A stretch of 64,000 bases of DNA from positions 35,272,068 to 35,336,067 of the forward strand of contig CM055110.1 of NCBI GenBank assembly GCA_029204225.1. The letters are read 5' to 3'. The translations under genes and the position numbers were made by a program. Numbering within the stretch: the first letter of the stretch is position 1; each line of letters starts with the position of its first letter. The notes under the pieces were generated by a model that worked only from the letters and a program-made list of their open reading frames with translations, was not told the DNA's origin and ran no database searches. Shown in pieces: positions 11,299 through 22,149 of the stretch. The stretch is from Diphasiastrum complanatum. Taxonomy: Eukaryota > Streptophyta > Lycopodiopsida > Lycopodiales > Lycopodiaceae.

Positions 11299-12740
11299 CT
11301 TGAAAAGGATACGGACTTAAGCCTAGAACTGGATTAGTCAAGTTTAGGCCTTTACGCCATGTTGTAACGACTTAAGGTTATTCAGTTCTAAGCCTTTAAA
11401 TCTAGAACATTGGAATTAAGCTAGTCTAAATAAGTTCAACTTAAGTAATTTCAATTGTTTATGGTCCATTGGGGGTTTGTCCCATGACACCAATTTAAGT
11501 TAAGCCTACGTGGCCTACTTGTCCCATAGTGCAGTTTTGTAAGTGATCACCACTCCATATATAGGAGTGGAAGAGTCCATTTTGGAGAAGAACCTCATTT
11601 GCATAATAGAGTCTTATCTTTTCATTGAGAGTGCTCCTCTGTGACGATCTTATGGTTGTTACACTATGTGTATTATAATTTCTCCCTATGAACTAAGTTA
11701 ATTAGTTTTATTTTATTGTTGGGCCTTTCACAAGTAGGTGAAGCCTTTGTGAAGTTGGGTTTTAGGTTAAGCCGTTATTTTAGATTAGGTTAAGTCGTCA
11801 TTTGAGTTTAATTCCTAAGTAGATAAACGAGAGAAGAGTGGATCTTACCCTCAGAATACTCACCATACTTATGACTGTCTTTCTTGCATCCATATCCAAG
11901 CTAGTTGGAGAAGCCATAGCGTAGACTAGTTGGGAGACCGCCATAGTCATGCTAGATGGAGCCATAGCCAACGAAGGATGTGAAACGTACAACATTGGCG
12001 TCCTATTTTTCAAGCTATTTCTTGCTTGGTGCTTTTTGCTTGTTGTTTTCCTTTTCTTGCTTGTTGATATCTTTTTGTTGCTTACTATTTTCTGTTTTTT
12101 TTTTCTTTTTTCAAGCATCCTTCCTTGCTTTCTTTTCTCCTTCAAGAAATCTCATAAAGGGTTTTTTGAACAAAGAGAGTTCATCACGTTTTTTTTGATT
12201 GTTACTCATCAAGGTTTTTTGCTTGATACCCAGCCGCTAGTTTTGCCTGCAGCTGCACATTGAGCAACGGGGAGTATTTTAGTTTGGAGAAGGCACTGAT
12301 CAGCTGACCTCCGAGATCACCTAGCCATCAGTCGTGACATCATCAGTTTTGAGCCTTCCACGCCATCCTTCCAACAACGTTTTGAGCACCATTTGCTACG
12401 TGCTTGGGAGTTTTTAATTTTTTCAGTTGTTTTTCAGAGCAGGGGAGCACGCCATCAGCTTGTTTTGAGCGCGCAATCAACCATTTTGAGCCATGCCATC
12501 CTTCCAGCCGCGTTTCAACTCTTTTTCAACCGTTTTGGGCTTGTTTCAGTGCACCATCTACTCGTTGAGGGGGTGCACCATATCCTTGTTGAGGAGCGCA
12601 CCAAAGAGGCCGATCTTCGTGCTCATCTTTCTCCCATCTGCAGGCTCCTTCCACACCCATCAGCTGCACCCTCAGCACGGCCTCAAGTGCCCATCGGACC
12701 GCGTTGTAGGAGGTCTTGGAGCAAGCCACCAGCCATTAGC
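9569..12740 (-). repeat. 3.2-kb dispersed repeat, copy 2
   Basis: Collinear with 1-3276, beginning GTGGATCAGATTGAGGGGAGAG and ending near 12740 after CTGCAGGCTCCTTCCAC and a unique extension. The copies differ by scattered substitutions, the 195-bp insertion in copy 1, and small indels. Together with 8831-9568 it makes up most of the 5' half of a minus-strand copia-like element. Confidence 0.85.
11300..12740. repeat. LTR/leader-like non-coding segment, copy 2
   Basis: Matches 1925-3276 closely, including the TATA-like CCATATATAGGAGTGG near 11553 and the T-rich tract at 12040-12130. No gene is supported; the open frames are Leu/Phe-rich or compositional. It sits upstream of the minus-strand gag-like pseudogene and is most simply leader and LTR of that family. 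Confidence 0.5.
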
Positions 12741-13199
12741 TCATTGAGGAGGAGTAGCGGCCACTAGTAGAGTAGCGGCCAACAGTAGGATAGCGGCTCA
12801 GACGCCCTTCTGATGCATGGTGTGCTGCCTTGCCCTGATTTGATTTCGTTTTAATCTGTCACCAGCTCAGAATGGTAGCAACCAACAACATGGTAGCTTC
12901 ATGGTAGGGCCTCAGATGCCCTTCTGATGCATACACCTTGTTTTAGAAGGTCGTGGTTAATCCGCCACTCTTGTAATTATCTGATTAGTTGTAAATTTAA
13001 TTACTTTAATTTAAAAGGTTACAAAGAGCGACTATATACTTACTGGATGATACTTGATAGATAGATATACAGAACATACACACAGATGTATGAGGCAGTC
13101 TGATGCTAGTAAGCAATCAAGACGAAATACAAACAAGAAGTCCACCTGCGTGCGAGACGTGTTCTGTGATCAGGATCCATAGTGATCCACAAGTATGCT

Positions 13200-13205
<6 letters not shown>
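12741..13205. other. gene-free stretch
   Basis: No gene. A short duplicated motif, CAGAnGCCCTTCTGATGCAT, occurs near 12800 and 12910. Otherwise unremarkable. Confidence 0.4.

Positions 13206-13273
<68 letters not shown>
13206..13273. repeat. (CT)34 microsatellite
   Basis: An uninterrupted run of CT dinucleotides, 68 bp. The complementary GA-repeat open frame (Arg/Glu repeats) is an artefact of this tract. Confidence 0.98.
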
Positions 13274-13276
<3 letters not shown>

Positions 13277-14330
13277 TCTATGGAATCAGATATTCTGATA
13301 GCACTAAGGGAAAAGAAAGCAAGAAAGGAGAGCAAAAGCAAATAAGAAGAGAAAAAAGAAAGGAGAGATGGTAGGTACGCACTATACCTCACATAATTTC
13401 CTCCACCTCCATTCACAAAAAGGCCACATGAAGGAACATGGATTTCAAAATTTGTGAGTACCTGTAACAGCATCAGAACTACCCGTAACCTGCTGAAATT
13501 TTTTAGATTTGGGAGGGTTATTCCAAGGTCTGTAGTATGTTGTAAAAGTGATTAATTGACAAAATAGTGATTTCAGACTGTCTTAAATTTGGGAGGGTTA
13601 TTCCTAGGTCACAAGTATGATCCAAAATGAATTTTTGCCTTTGGAGATATGAACAATGACATACAAAATAATAATTTTAGAATTGTTTGATTCTTCAAAT
13701 ACATTGAGGTTCCTCCCATGTTGTATCATCATGTACAAACCAATGTGGGGTGGACATCAAAATTTTTGATGCCAGCCGGGTCAAGGTATTGTAGTCATTT
13801 AAAAAAGTTTAGTATTGGATGGATTTTTATATAAGGAGGTGAACAAGTTGTAGACTGGTATAAACCGAGTCGATATTTTCAAGGGTGATAGCAGCCGATT
13901 ATCACCTGAGTATTCACATGTATGAATTGTTAAAAGTATTGTTTTTAAAAGGTAATATCATATTTTGAGATATAAACAAATTGAAATATAAAAGAAATCA
14001 TAAAAAATAGTACTACTATTGATACCATGGCAAAACTTCACAAATCTCTCAAAATCGGATATCAATATGACAGTAAGATAGTTAATATTGGGGATTCGGT
14101 TTTTTACTCTGGTATTATCAATAAGGATAGGTTTTGTGATACCATGTTTATACCCAATATTAATACCATCTAAGACCCTACATACCCATCTAATGTTTGG
14201 TCCTGCATTTTGACCATCGCTGATCAATGATGATTATTTTCATGAGCAAAACTAGTCAACATGATAGGCCATATGCAAGTTGGAATTATACCGATTTCAA
14301 GAGTCATAATGTAGTACTTACCTTATGGTT
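13274..14330. other. gene-free stretch with one short direct repeat
   Basis: No gene recognised. TTTGGGAGGGTTATTCC occurs at about 13508 and 13590 as part of an 83-bp-spaced imperfect direct duplication. The rest is AT-rich and unassigned. Confidence 0.4.
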
Positions 14331-14339
14331 TTTTAAACT

Positions 14340-14864
14340 TGTCATTTATAGTTTTCTATGTTTTGGTTTGGGGTTCAAGGTGTTTGGGGTTTGGAGTATA
14401 GGATTTGGAATTTGGGGTACAAGATTTGGAATTTGGGATTTCGATTTTGGGGCATAGGGATTAGGATTTACGGTTTAGGATTTGAAGTTTAAAGCATAGG
14501 GTTTATGATTTAGGGTATTGGGTTTGTGAATTACGGTATAGAGTTTGGGGTTTGGGGTTTGGTGTTTAGGACTTGAAGTTTAGGGCATAGGGCATAGGGT
14601 TTAGGGTTTAGAATATTGGATTTAGAGTTTAGGATTTAGGATTTAGAATATTGGATATGGGGTTAAGAATTCATGGTTTAGGAATTAGGCTTTAGGCTTT
14701 GGAGTTTAGAGTTTAGGATTTAGGATTTAGAGTCTGGAGTTTGGTGTTTGAGGTTTGGGATTCAGGGTCTAGTGTTTAGGGTTTAGGGTTTAGGATTTAG
14801 AATTTAGGGGTTTAGAGTTTAGGAATTAGGGTTTAGATGTTAGGATTTAGGGTTTAGGGATTAG
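14340..14864 (+). repeat. degenerate interstitial telomere-like repeat (TTTAGGG-type)
   Basis: About 0.5 kb of variants around TTTAGGG and TTTGGGG/GATTTAGGATT, with several perfect GGGTTTAGGGTTTAGG runs near 14600 and 14780. The G-rich strand is the plus strand throughout. Plant telomeres are (TTTAGGG)n, so this is an old interstitial telomeric block or a degenerate satellite derived from one. It ends abruptly at 14864, where an LTR starting TGTTATGTCC begins. Confidence 0.85.
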
Positions 14865-15096
14865 TGTTATGTCCATGTCCTGTATAAGGGAATTGGAATA
14901 ATTCCTGATGTGGATAGCCGGTCACTCCAGTTGCATGTGGTTATTAGTTATGCTACGTCATTCCGGTCGTGGTCGTATCTTGTAATTAATAATCATATGA
15001 GGGCTTATACCTGTAATTGGACATAGGAGCACTTGCATGAGATTGACGAGAGTAAGGTCCAGACAGTGCTTGAGCGGCCGATATTGAAGACGAGAA
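14865..15096 (+). repeat. LTR fragment of family X
   Basis: Begins TGTTATGTCCATGTCC and matches the X LTR that is split at 23573-23601 and 29157 onward: GGATAGCC.GTCACTC, then TAATTAATAATCATATGAGGG, then AATTnGACATAGGAGCA. Similarity fades after about 15030, and gypsy RT sequence starts near 15097 without a primer-binding site, so the LTR is truncated on its right side. Confidence 0.8.
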
Positions 15097-16050
15097 GTTA
15101 AATCTTTTCTTGGTTTTACAATCTTCTTTTGTAAGTCAATTGAAGATTATGCAAAAGTGGCAACACCTTTAAATAATTTGACTAAAGCTAGAGTTAACAA
15201 AAAGAAAAAGAGAGAAAATGATGAATTGAACCAATGCCTTGAGAAGCGCACGCAAATGGTTGCTTCAGCTCCTGTTTTACAGATCGCGAATCCTGATATT
15301 CCTTACTAAAATACTTTTGTATTTAGAACGATATGAGGGATTGTAAAGCTTGCTGGACTGAGCTTATGCATGAATTTGATCATGAGATCCAATATGTCAA
15401 AGGCAGCTCTAACCAAATTGCGGATGCGCTTAGTCGGATTGGTGAACTAAATGAACTTTCATTCACTCAGATTTCCACTGATCTACATCTTTCACTGAGA
15501 GGGATGTGTGAATCAAATTCTCATTTTGGTCCCATCTGGAAGATGGTGGAGACAGAAAAAATGAGAGTGGAATAGAGATTTACTCACAAGGATCTCAGAT
15601 TCCTAGGAAAGATAAGAAAATAGTGGAACAATTTTCTATCCGAGGTGTTTTACTATTTCGGAATGGAAAAATTTGTGTACCAACGGATGATGAGATAAAG
15701 AAGAGGATCCTTTATGAGTGTCATGATGTTCCCTGTGCAAGTCATCCGGGTATACACGGTACTTTGGACTTGGTCAGAAGAGAGTTCTATTGGCCTAAAC
15801 TCAAGCCATTTGTCGCGTCTTATGTGATTAGATGTAGACCTTGTCAATTAGCCAAAGCTGAGAACGCTTGAAGATTGGAGAGTTGTTACATCCCTTTCAT
15901 ATCCCTCAGAAATGATGGAAAAGTATATCTATGGATTTTGTGGTTGGACTTCCAAAGACCCAACGCCAAAATGATTCTATTTGGGTTGTGGCGGACAGGT
16001 TGACAAAGTTATACTAGTCAAGTCAACTGCTAACATAGTTCTAGGTCATG
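15097..16050 (+). pseudogene. Ty3/gypsy RT-thumb, RNase H and integrase-finger fragment
   Basis: Starts in the RT connection region (KSIEDYAKVATPLNNLTKARV), jumps by deletion to the end of RNase H (DHEIQYVKGSSNQIADALSRI at 15375-15440), then the integrase zinc finger at 15720-15855: CHDVPCASHPGIHGTLDLV with His/His, and CRPCQLAK with the CxxC pair. A frameshift at 15870 leads to [20 protein letters not shown], holding the first catalytic Asp of the integrase core. It breaks off by about 16050. All enzymatic domains are incomplete. It is a different gypsy lineage from the one at 5630-6475, judging by the finger and core sequences. Confidence 0.88.
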
Positions 16051-18155
16051 GAATATATGGGCCATACCATTGGTTTTTCAAGAAGATTTGATTGCACCTG
16101 GTCATGTGGACCAAGTTGACACTTGAACGCTAACAGGATTTATGCCATCCATAGCAAGGCCAAATATTAAATTACAAGGTTCGTTTTTGAACTCGGGCCA
16201 TTGGTCTTCAATATGTTTCCATGCAGGTGAGTCACTTGATAATCGCATCACATCATTCGTAGATCGATTTTTGACATGCCAATCCATTAGTTGTGCCAAA
16301 GATTTACATCAAAATAAGAGCTTTATGATTACATGTTTTCTTAAGTTGTGTATGCAAAGTACTTCCGAGTCATAGAATGAATGGGGCCTGCCATTAGTTT
16401 CTTGAGAAGATTTGATGAGAAAAAGGATGTCTTTTAAATATACTCATGGAAGATTTAGAGCCTCTTCACTTTCTAAGGACATTCATGCCCAACACAAGTT
16501 TGTTATGTAAGGGAGGATGAGATAGAGGAGTACAAGAAGGTATGATTTAATGATTTGAGTCTTAAGTAACTATTCATGATGTAAATTCGAGCACTTCTAG
16601 ATTTAAGAAGAATGAGAATAAGGGGTCATCACCATCAACTATGGTATACTAAAATTTCTTGATATTGTAAAGTTGTCATCTAGAAAGGGTGGAGATGAAA
16701 GACCAAAAGTCCAATTGGAGCACATATATCAAGGATGAAGGGAAAGGACTAGTCTTTTAAGCTCAAATAATTGTCTATGGAGAAATTCATGATGTGTTTG
16801 GAAGATAACACAAGGTTACTCCTACACCTACAAGGTCACTGGGCAAGTGTTTGATTTCACTTTGTTTGAAAATGCAAACCTAAATGTAAGGGCCCCTTTC
16901 CCAATGCTTGGAGCCGACAACTTTGACATTGAAATGATGTAGATAAGATAATTGTCAATAAGCTTAGCATTATCAACTTTGTAGTTGTAATAGCCCGTCG
17001 AATAAGCGTCTTGATTAACTCAAGAAACAAGACCATGAGACAATTCTCTTTCTTCTATGAGCAGCTTCCACACATGATTTCAATTAGCTTAGACAAAACA
17101 AAAATAACCTTTGAAGAAGAGGCAAAACAAGCCAATTAGAGCAAAGTATATGTAATGATTGCCATCATAAGCCATGTTTTGCACTAAATTTGGACTCCGC
17201 GAAAGCCATGAAGTTCCTCTAACCTCTACTAGCTTCTTAAGAAGATTGAAAAATGATATTGTAGATTAGTTGCCAAAAATAATTGTGAAGATTTGATGAA
17301 TCTTGTAAGGTTAATAATGTCACTACCCTCAAATGCTTATGCTGGTCAGAGGAACCTCGACAACTCCTTTAGACCAAATTCAATTTATTCAAAGTCCTTG
17401 CTTTGAATGTTTGACAACAATTACAATATTATCCTAGAAGCAAGGCTTTTCAAGGGAACAATCAAACCTTAATTAAAAACTCAAAGATCAATACAACTTT
17501 GCAGCACCATATGGATGTAGCTTGATTTTTCAAATATGTTGATAGGACCAAAGCTAAAAGCGCGCAATTGCATACACCAGAAAACTTACCTGCACTTGCA
17601 ATTGACGGAATGCTTCAACTCTTACCAACAATACCGCTGGCCAGTTTGGAAAGGACTTTGATGGATTGCATCAAATCTCAGCACAATAAGTTTCAGATTG
17701 TTCTGAAAAATGATAGTATTCTCCTAGAAGCATCAGTCAAAATGATAATTGAAAATTAAGGTGCACCATATGGTTGACTTTTTTAAGAATGTTGTTAAGA
17801 GTAAAGCTTAAGACTCACAATTCCATAATGACAAAAAGCTTAACTATACTTTCCCAAAAGCTTGAACTGCCAAATTATTTATGAAAGCTTCAGTAGCAGT
17901 GCGAACAGCTAGTTTGACAAACTTGTTCATGGATGGCATGATATCTCAGCGAGTAAATTTCAAATTGGTCTTAAGCGTCTCTGCCCTCTGTTTAAAGCCA
18001 CTCCACCGACGTATTGATTAGTTTTAAGTCTAGGGCAGAGATAGTTAAAGCATACTTCTCATATTCTTCACAGAACGAAACATGATAATAATAAGAAACG
18101 AAAGATAAAATTCTTCATAGAGGGAGCATAAGCAAACAGTTATGTTCGGTGAAAT
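16051..18155. other. gene-free stretch
   Basis: Nothing recognisable. Short open frames (for example 17568-17759) have no family signature. Imperfect similarity between 17640-17740 and 17900-17990 (GATGGnnTnnATnTCnGCACA-like, CTAGAAGCATCAG/AAGCTTCAGTAG) suggests an old degenerate duplication. This stretch lies 3' of the ATL gene. Confidence 0.4.
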
Positions 18156-19199
18156 CTAAATAGGGGCTAAATTTACGTAAGCCATAAAAATCGAACAACT
18201 TTTTGAGCGATACAGTCGATTTATCGTGTTCAAATTGATGTAGCCTCGTTTTTTCCCACTCAATGCTTTTTGCTGTGAGAATCCTACCGAATACGATCTT
18301 CTCAAAGCACCCCCTTTACAAGCTCTTCTCTTCTCTTGTGTTGTTGCGGCATAAGGTTGTCCCAGAATACCATTTCTTGCCTCTATCTGATTCGCAAGTG
18401 TCCATCCTGGCTCCATGTCTCTTGACAAAACCAAGCTGGATTCTTTCCTCAAAGCTCTGTCTGAAGATCCGAGCACTAGCATCTCCCGAGTGTTGTTGTT
18501 AGGTTCATCTGCTGCATCCGACGCCAGTCCATCATTAATAACGGTGCTCAACTGACATGATTCCACGGGTGAAAAATGGCTTGATCTTCCAATTGACCTT
18601 GATTGGCTGCTCTCAGAAACTCCCGCTTCTATGTCCATTTCAAATATATGACTAGCGTTTGACAAGGGAAGAACACTCCGTCTGCACATCGGACAATTTG
18701 AATGAGAAAAAAGCCACATGTCAATGCAATCGAGATGGAAGCCGTGACCACAACTAGGCAGCAAGCGGATTTTTTCATTTTCCCCAAACTCTGTGAGGCA
18801 CACAGAGCATTCTGTGGGAGCTTTTTCTTGCTTCCATCTCTTAATCAATGAATATCTCAGGCAGGGTAAAGAAGCTATAGTCCCTTTGTCGAGTCCCCTG
18901 GATAACCTCTCTTGAATTCGTTGAAAGGAATCACGATGTAATGAATTTATGTCTCTGTGATCAGATGTAAGACATGTGGTTATATACATAGCAAAGTGGC
19001 AGGCAACAAAGAACACTATCGTCATCAACATAAAGATTACAGCGGCAACACCAGGGTCTAACCGCAAGTTAAATGCGAACTCTTTTGTGACATATTCCTT
19101 ATGGACGTCAGATGACGGAGAAGCGTTGTGATGATAATGATTCGGCGTTATACATGCACAGGCACCAACAGGCCCAGCAGAACGACGTGAATCTGTCAT
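18156..19199 (-). CDS. ATL-family RING-H2 E3 ubiquitin ligase
   Basis: A single uninterrupted frame of 347 residues, intronless as usual for ATL genes. One hydrophobic membrane segment lies at about residues 51-75 (AAVIFMLMTIVFFVACHFA). A GLD-like motif (GLDKGTIASLP, 102-112) follows, then a RING-H2 domain at 131-172 with ligands C131, C134, C150, H152, H155, C158, C169 and C172. The spacing is C-x2-C-x15-C-x1-H-x2-H-x2-C-x10-C-x2-C, with the conserved Trp (162) and the Pro before the last Cys. This order (TM, GLD, RING-H2) defines plant ATL proteins, membrane-anchored ligases that pass ubiquitin from an E2 to substrates. The Ser/Arg-rich tail after 180 is unassigned. The start is the first ATG, preceded by a stop (TGTTACAC side). 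Substrate and paralogue identity cannot be told. It is the only apparently intact host-type gene in the window. Confidence 0.93.
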   Translation of the reverse strand: MTDSRRSAGPVGACACITPNHYHHNASPSSDVHKEYVTKEFAFNLRLDPGVAAVIFMLMTIVFFVACHFAMYITTCLTSDHRDINSLHRDSFQRIQERLSRGLDKGTIASLPCLRYSLIKRWKQEKAPTECSVCLTEFGENEKIRLLPSCGHGFHLDCIDMWLFSHSNCPMCRRSVLPLSNASHIFEMDIEAGVSESSQSRSIGRSSHFSPVESCQLSTVINDGLASDAADEPNNNTREMLVLGSSDRALRKESSLVLSRDMEPGWTLANQIEARNGILGQPYAATTQEKRRACKGGALRRSYSVGFSQQKALSGKKRGYINLNTINRLYRSKSCSIFMAYVNLAPI

Positions 19200-19325
19200 C
19201 TGTTACACAAATTTTAGCATTTCATTCATCCGGCTGTTCGCATCGTACGTACAACAGCAAGAACAGCTTACTTCACTAATGTAACCTTGTATATTATTGC
19301 TGATGCCTTTCTAATCTCCTGATAT

Positions 19326-19679
19326 TTGCAAACAGTTGCAAAAATCCTTGCCAGAAACTTTAAGTATCGTTCTATCCCGTGTGCTAATCCTGCGCAGAGA
19401 GAGCTTTCAGATGATGGCTGCAATATAAGAGATCTCAGCAAAGCTCTGATAATTATTCAAGGCTCTTTCTTAAAAAGGCAAAGCTGCAAATATACAAGAT
19501 CATTAAATAAGGTTTATCAGCGTGTCGGAGAGCTGATTTCAGATGGCTGTAAGGTAAGAGATCTCAGCAACGCTTTGATTATTATTCACGGCTTTTTATT
19601 CGAGAAAAAATCAAAATGGGAGGCTCAAATCTGTATACACAAACAGGCATTCAGCTTAGTGCCCAGTTGTAAATTGTAA
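19326..19679 (+). CDS. small ORF with two internal repeats, divergent from the ATL gene
   Basis: 117 codons; no family recognised. The protein holds two diverged copies of one unit: SDDGCNIRDLSKALIIIQGS at residues 29-48 and SDGCKVRDLSNALIIIHGF at about 73-91, mirrored by an imperfect ~115-bp duplication in DNA. It lies 127 bp upstream of the ATL start codon on the opposite strand. The repeat could be a regulatory duplication with an accidental open frame, or a small gene. The amino-acid pattern is kept while the DNA differs, which mildly favours coding. Confidence 0.25.
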   Translation: MQTVAKILARNFKYRSIPCANPAQRELSDDGCNIRDLSKALIIIQGSFLKRQSCKYTRSLNKVYQRVGELISDGCKVRDLSNALIIIHGFLFEKKSKWEAQICIHKQAFSLVPSCKL

Positions 19680-20062
19680 TATTGAAATCCGATTATGGCT
19701 TTAGCTTAGAGCTGTAGTAATAAAATTTAGACATAATCGATAACAGAAATAGATAGCATTGTTAAACGTGCAGTTCCAGCGCTGACAGACCCATCTTTTC
19801 GACAAGTCTCAAACACGTGGACATCACACCATCTCCCCATCCATATCCCACTCTCGATCTGTCCTCCTATTCTTATTTATTTAATTATCTATCTATTTCT
19901 CTATTTATCTCTCCAGTCCACCCATTTGTGAATCATTAGCTCCTAATTGTCATTTGGGCTCATAGTAAACAAATGGCAAGTTTTTATTGGATCTGCCCAC
20001 AAATGTTTAAACACAGATTAGTTTGGGCCTTTCAATTGAAAAGCCCAAACTTCAATTACAAC
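19680..20062. other. gene-free stretch
   Basis: No gene. Contains a short TTTATTTATTTAATTATCTATCTATTT simple-sequence zone near 19870. Confidence 0.4.
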
Positions 20063-20250
20063 AGGTAGCAAGCTTGAGCAGGCCTACTACCCTGTAGCAG
20101 GCAGCCTTCAATGCACCGAGATAGGTAGCAAGCTAGAGCAGGCCTGCTACCCTGTAGCAGGCACCCTTCAATGCACCTTGCCACAGGGCGGCTCGGTGCA
20201 TGAAGGCTGCATGCTACAGCCGGTAGTGGGCCTGCTCACGCCCGCTACCT
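20063..20250. repeat. tandem direct repeat plus inverted copy (hairpin-forming)
   Basis: Two ~58-bp direct copies (20063-20120 and 20123-20177), starting AGGTAGCAAGC and ending CCTTCAATGCACC, are followed after a 14-bp spacer by an inverted copy (20192-20250: CTCGGTGCATGAAGGCTGC to GCCCGCTACCT). The transcript of either strand could fold into a ~55-bp stem. It is GC-rich compared with its surroundings. It could be a decayed foldback or MITE-like element, or a small-RNA-type hairpin. Confidence 0.8.
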
Positions 20251-20295
20251 AGTCCATAGTAAACACATATTCTACGACCCACCACTTAGATTTTT

Positions 20296-20345
20296 GCACG
20301 TGGCAGTATACTGCCACTTGGACTCTTAAACGTGGCAGTATCTGA
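20296..20345. repeat. short inverted repeat, GTGGCAGTATACTGCCAC
   Basis: A perfect 18-bp palindrome (GTGGCAGTA/TACTGCCAC) at about 20301-20318, followed 20 bp later by a third half-site, ACGTGGCAGTAT. The arrangement resembles iterated protein-binding sites or a small foldback, but no gene starts nearby. Confidence 0.6.
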
Positions 20346-21049
20346 ATGTTTATGTGTACATCACCTACACTAAACCATATGGTGCCATTGAGATAACCAT
20401 CATCAACACCCTTATGATACCATCACCACCCTGGATACCGCGACATGGCATCATTTTTGCTCTTTTTTCTCAAAAATGATAGGTGTCTTTTTGCTTTTTC
20501 GAAATGTTTCTTTTGATGATGGATGCATCAAAACTCGAGAGTTTTTTAAATATTTTTTTGGCACCCATAATCCATTGTCAGCTTTCTCATTGAAGAGAAG
20601 CACGGAGTCGATTGAGGAGCACGGCTTCCTTGGCGCCATTCTTTATGTGTATAAAGCTATGAATATGAAATTATGTGTAGGCAAAAAATTGGAACTATTT
20701 GGTGCTATGAGTTAACTCTAGTTAACCCTGTAAACCATGATTTGACAATGCATTTACATTAAAGCTACATCGATTTTCTCATTTCAACCTTCTGTCATAT
20801 TCATTTTCAATATTTTTGGGACTCTTAGGGCAGTGATGAGCTGGAAGGACATGCCTCAACATCCAATAACATTTCCACGTGCTGTCCGACGAAACATTTA
20901 TATATTTAAAAAGTTTTTATTTATTTATATTTGAGAAAAGCTACGTTACGTAGAAGCCTGATATCAAGGTTTCTATTGGTCCCCATGGCAAAAAAAAAAA
21001 TAAAAAGACATATTTTTCAAAGGCCCTCGTCGGGCTCGAATTTTCTCTA
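20346..21049. other. gene-free stretch
   Basis: No gene recognised. The short open frames at 20451-20715 have no family signature. A-rich runs occur near 20992. Confidence 0.4.
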
Positions 21050-22149
21050 ATGGTGGTGTTTGCCTTTGCTTCCTCCGGGTGGTGATGCTAGTCACTATAG
21101 AATTCGTCGCTTTATGTCAAGAGATTGGGAAAATATGCAAGAGGACCAATTCCTTTGATGTCCAGACACTTGATGCTCAACGAGATTTTAATTCATATGG
21201 TGTTTCTGTACCACATGTTCATCGTCGGTTGCATTGCTGTGTTTTACTTAGGCAAGTGGAAGAGTATTCTCGTGCGGCTCGTGCTCTAGCTCCTATGAGT
21301 CCAACAATTCCTTCATCTGCCACAGGCCTTGGAGCTTCTTCATCGACGGGCAAAATCTCTCCTCTTTTGTTGAGGACTTCGAACCATATTTTGATCTCCA
21401 ACTTTCGGAATCTCATTTTCTTAATGCTTTTCTTCGCAGTCCTCATCTGTCAACTGTGGGTCCTTTGGTATAGTTTTCGAGCATCTTCATAACTGGTTCT
21501 CCCATGATGATTCTGCTAGCAGATTTGGTTTGCTCTTTTAAGTTTGCTCTTTAGTAGCATGTGGGCGTATTCCTTTTACCATCGCATTTGGTGTTGCTCA
21601 TTTGATAGCCTTGGATAAGCCTGGCAGTTGTGCAGTACGTCCGATTGTTGTTGGAGAGGTTTGATACATATTGGTTTCTTAGGCCCTTGGTTTTTAGCTT
21701 GAGACAATTTTCATGAGCATAATTTTCCTCATCAATTTGGTTGTGCTACTCTTGGCGATTGTGAACTGTCATACATGCTTTGTGTGCTACTTTGGATCTT
21801 CATCCAAATTGGGATGTCTTTCAAGTGTTCCGTTTCTCGAGGGGCTATTTTCCAAGAACTTCGTGCGGCTCACGGTGCATTTGCTTGGCCCATTCCGTTT
21901 GTTCGATCTTTTTATTCCATGCACGTGCCTTTATATTTTAGTCATGCTTCTTGCTTAGTTGATGTTTCGACTATCCCTTCTATTGATGATACCAGGCAAG
22001 GTGACCCCTTGGGTGGTCCTCTTTTTGCTTTGGCACACTTTCGGACATTACAAGCTTCTTTTGCTACTTTTCCCTCATGTTTGTTTCCCTTTATTGCTGT
22101 TGACACTCATATTGTGGGACCTGCTAATGATGTCATTCCAGCTTTCCTA
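21050..22149 (+). pseudogene. non-LTR (LINE-type) reverse transcriptase, decayed
   Basis: Pieces in shifting frames keep an RT order. VEEYSRAARALAP lies near 21255. LDKPGSCAVRPIVVGE is at about 21613-21660, the RT segment that usually reads LDKPGGGVRPI. Then come RGAIFQELRAA and PFVRSFYSMH, followed by DDTRQGDPLGGPLFALAHFR at about 21987-22047. The catalytic FADD box position reads AVDTHIVGPA near 22097, with one of the two Asp residues lost. Frameshifts and stops are frequent and no endonuclease or tail is visible. The sequence ends exactly at 22149, where the copia A LTR begins, so it was the insertion target. Confidence 0.85.

Noticed and set aside
13198-13473. Minus-strand ORF with Arg/Glu repeats
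   Set aside because: It is the translation of the CT microsatellite.
20346-20715. Overlapping ORFs on both strands near 20451-20715
   Set aside because: Short, with no family signature, and lying in AT-rich flanking DNA.
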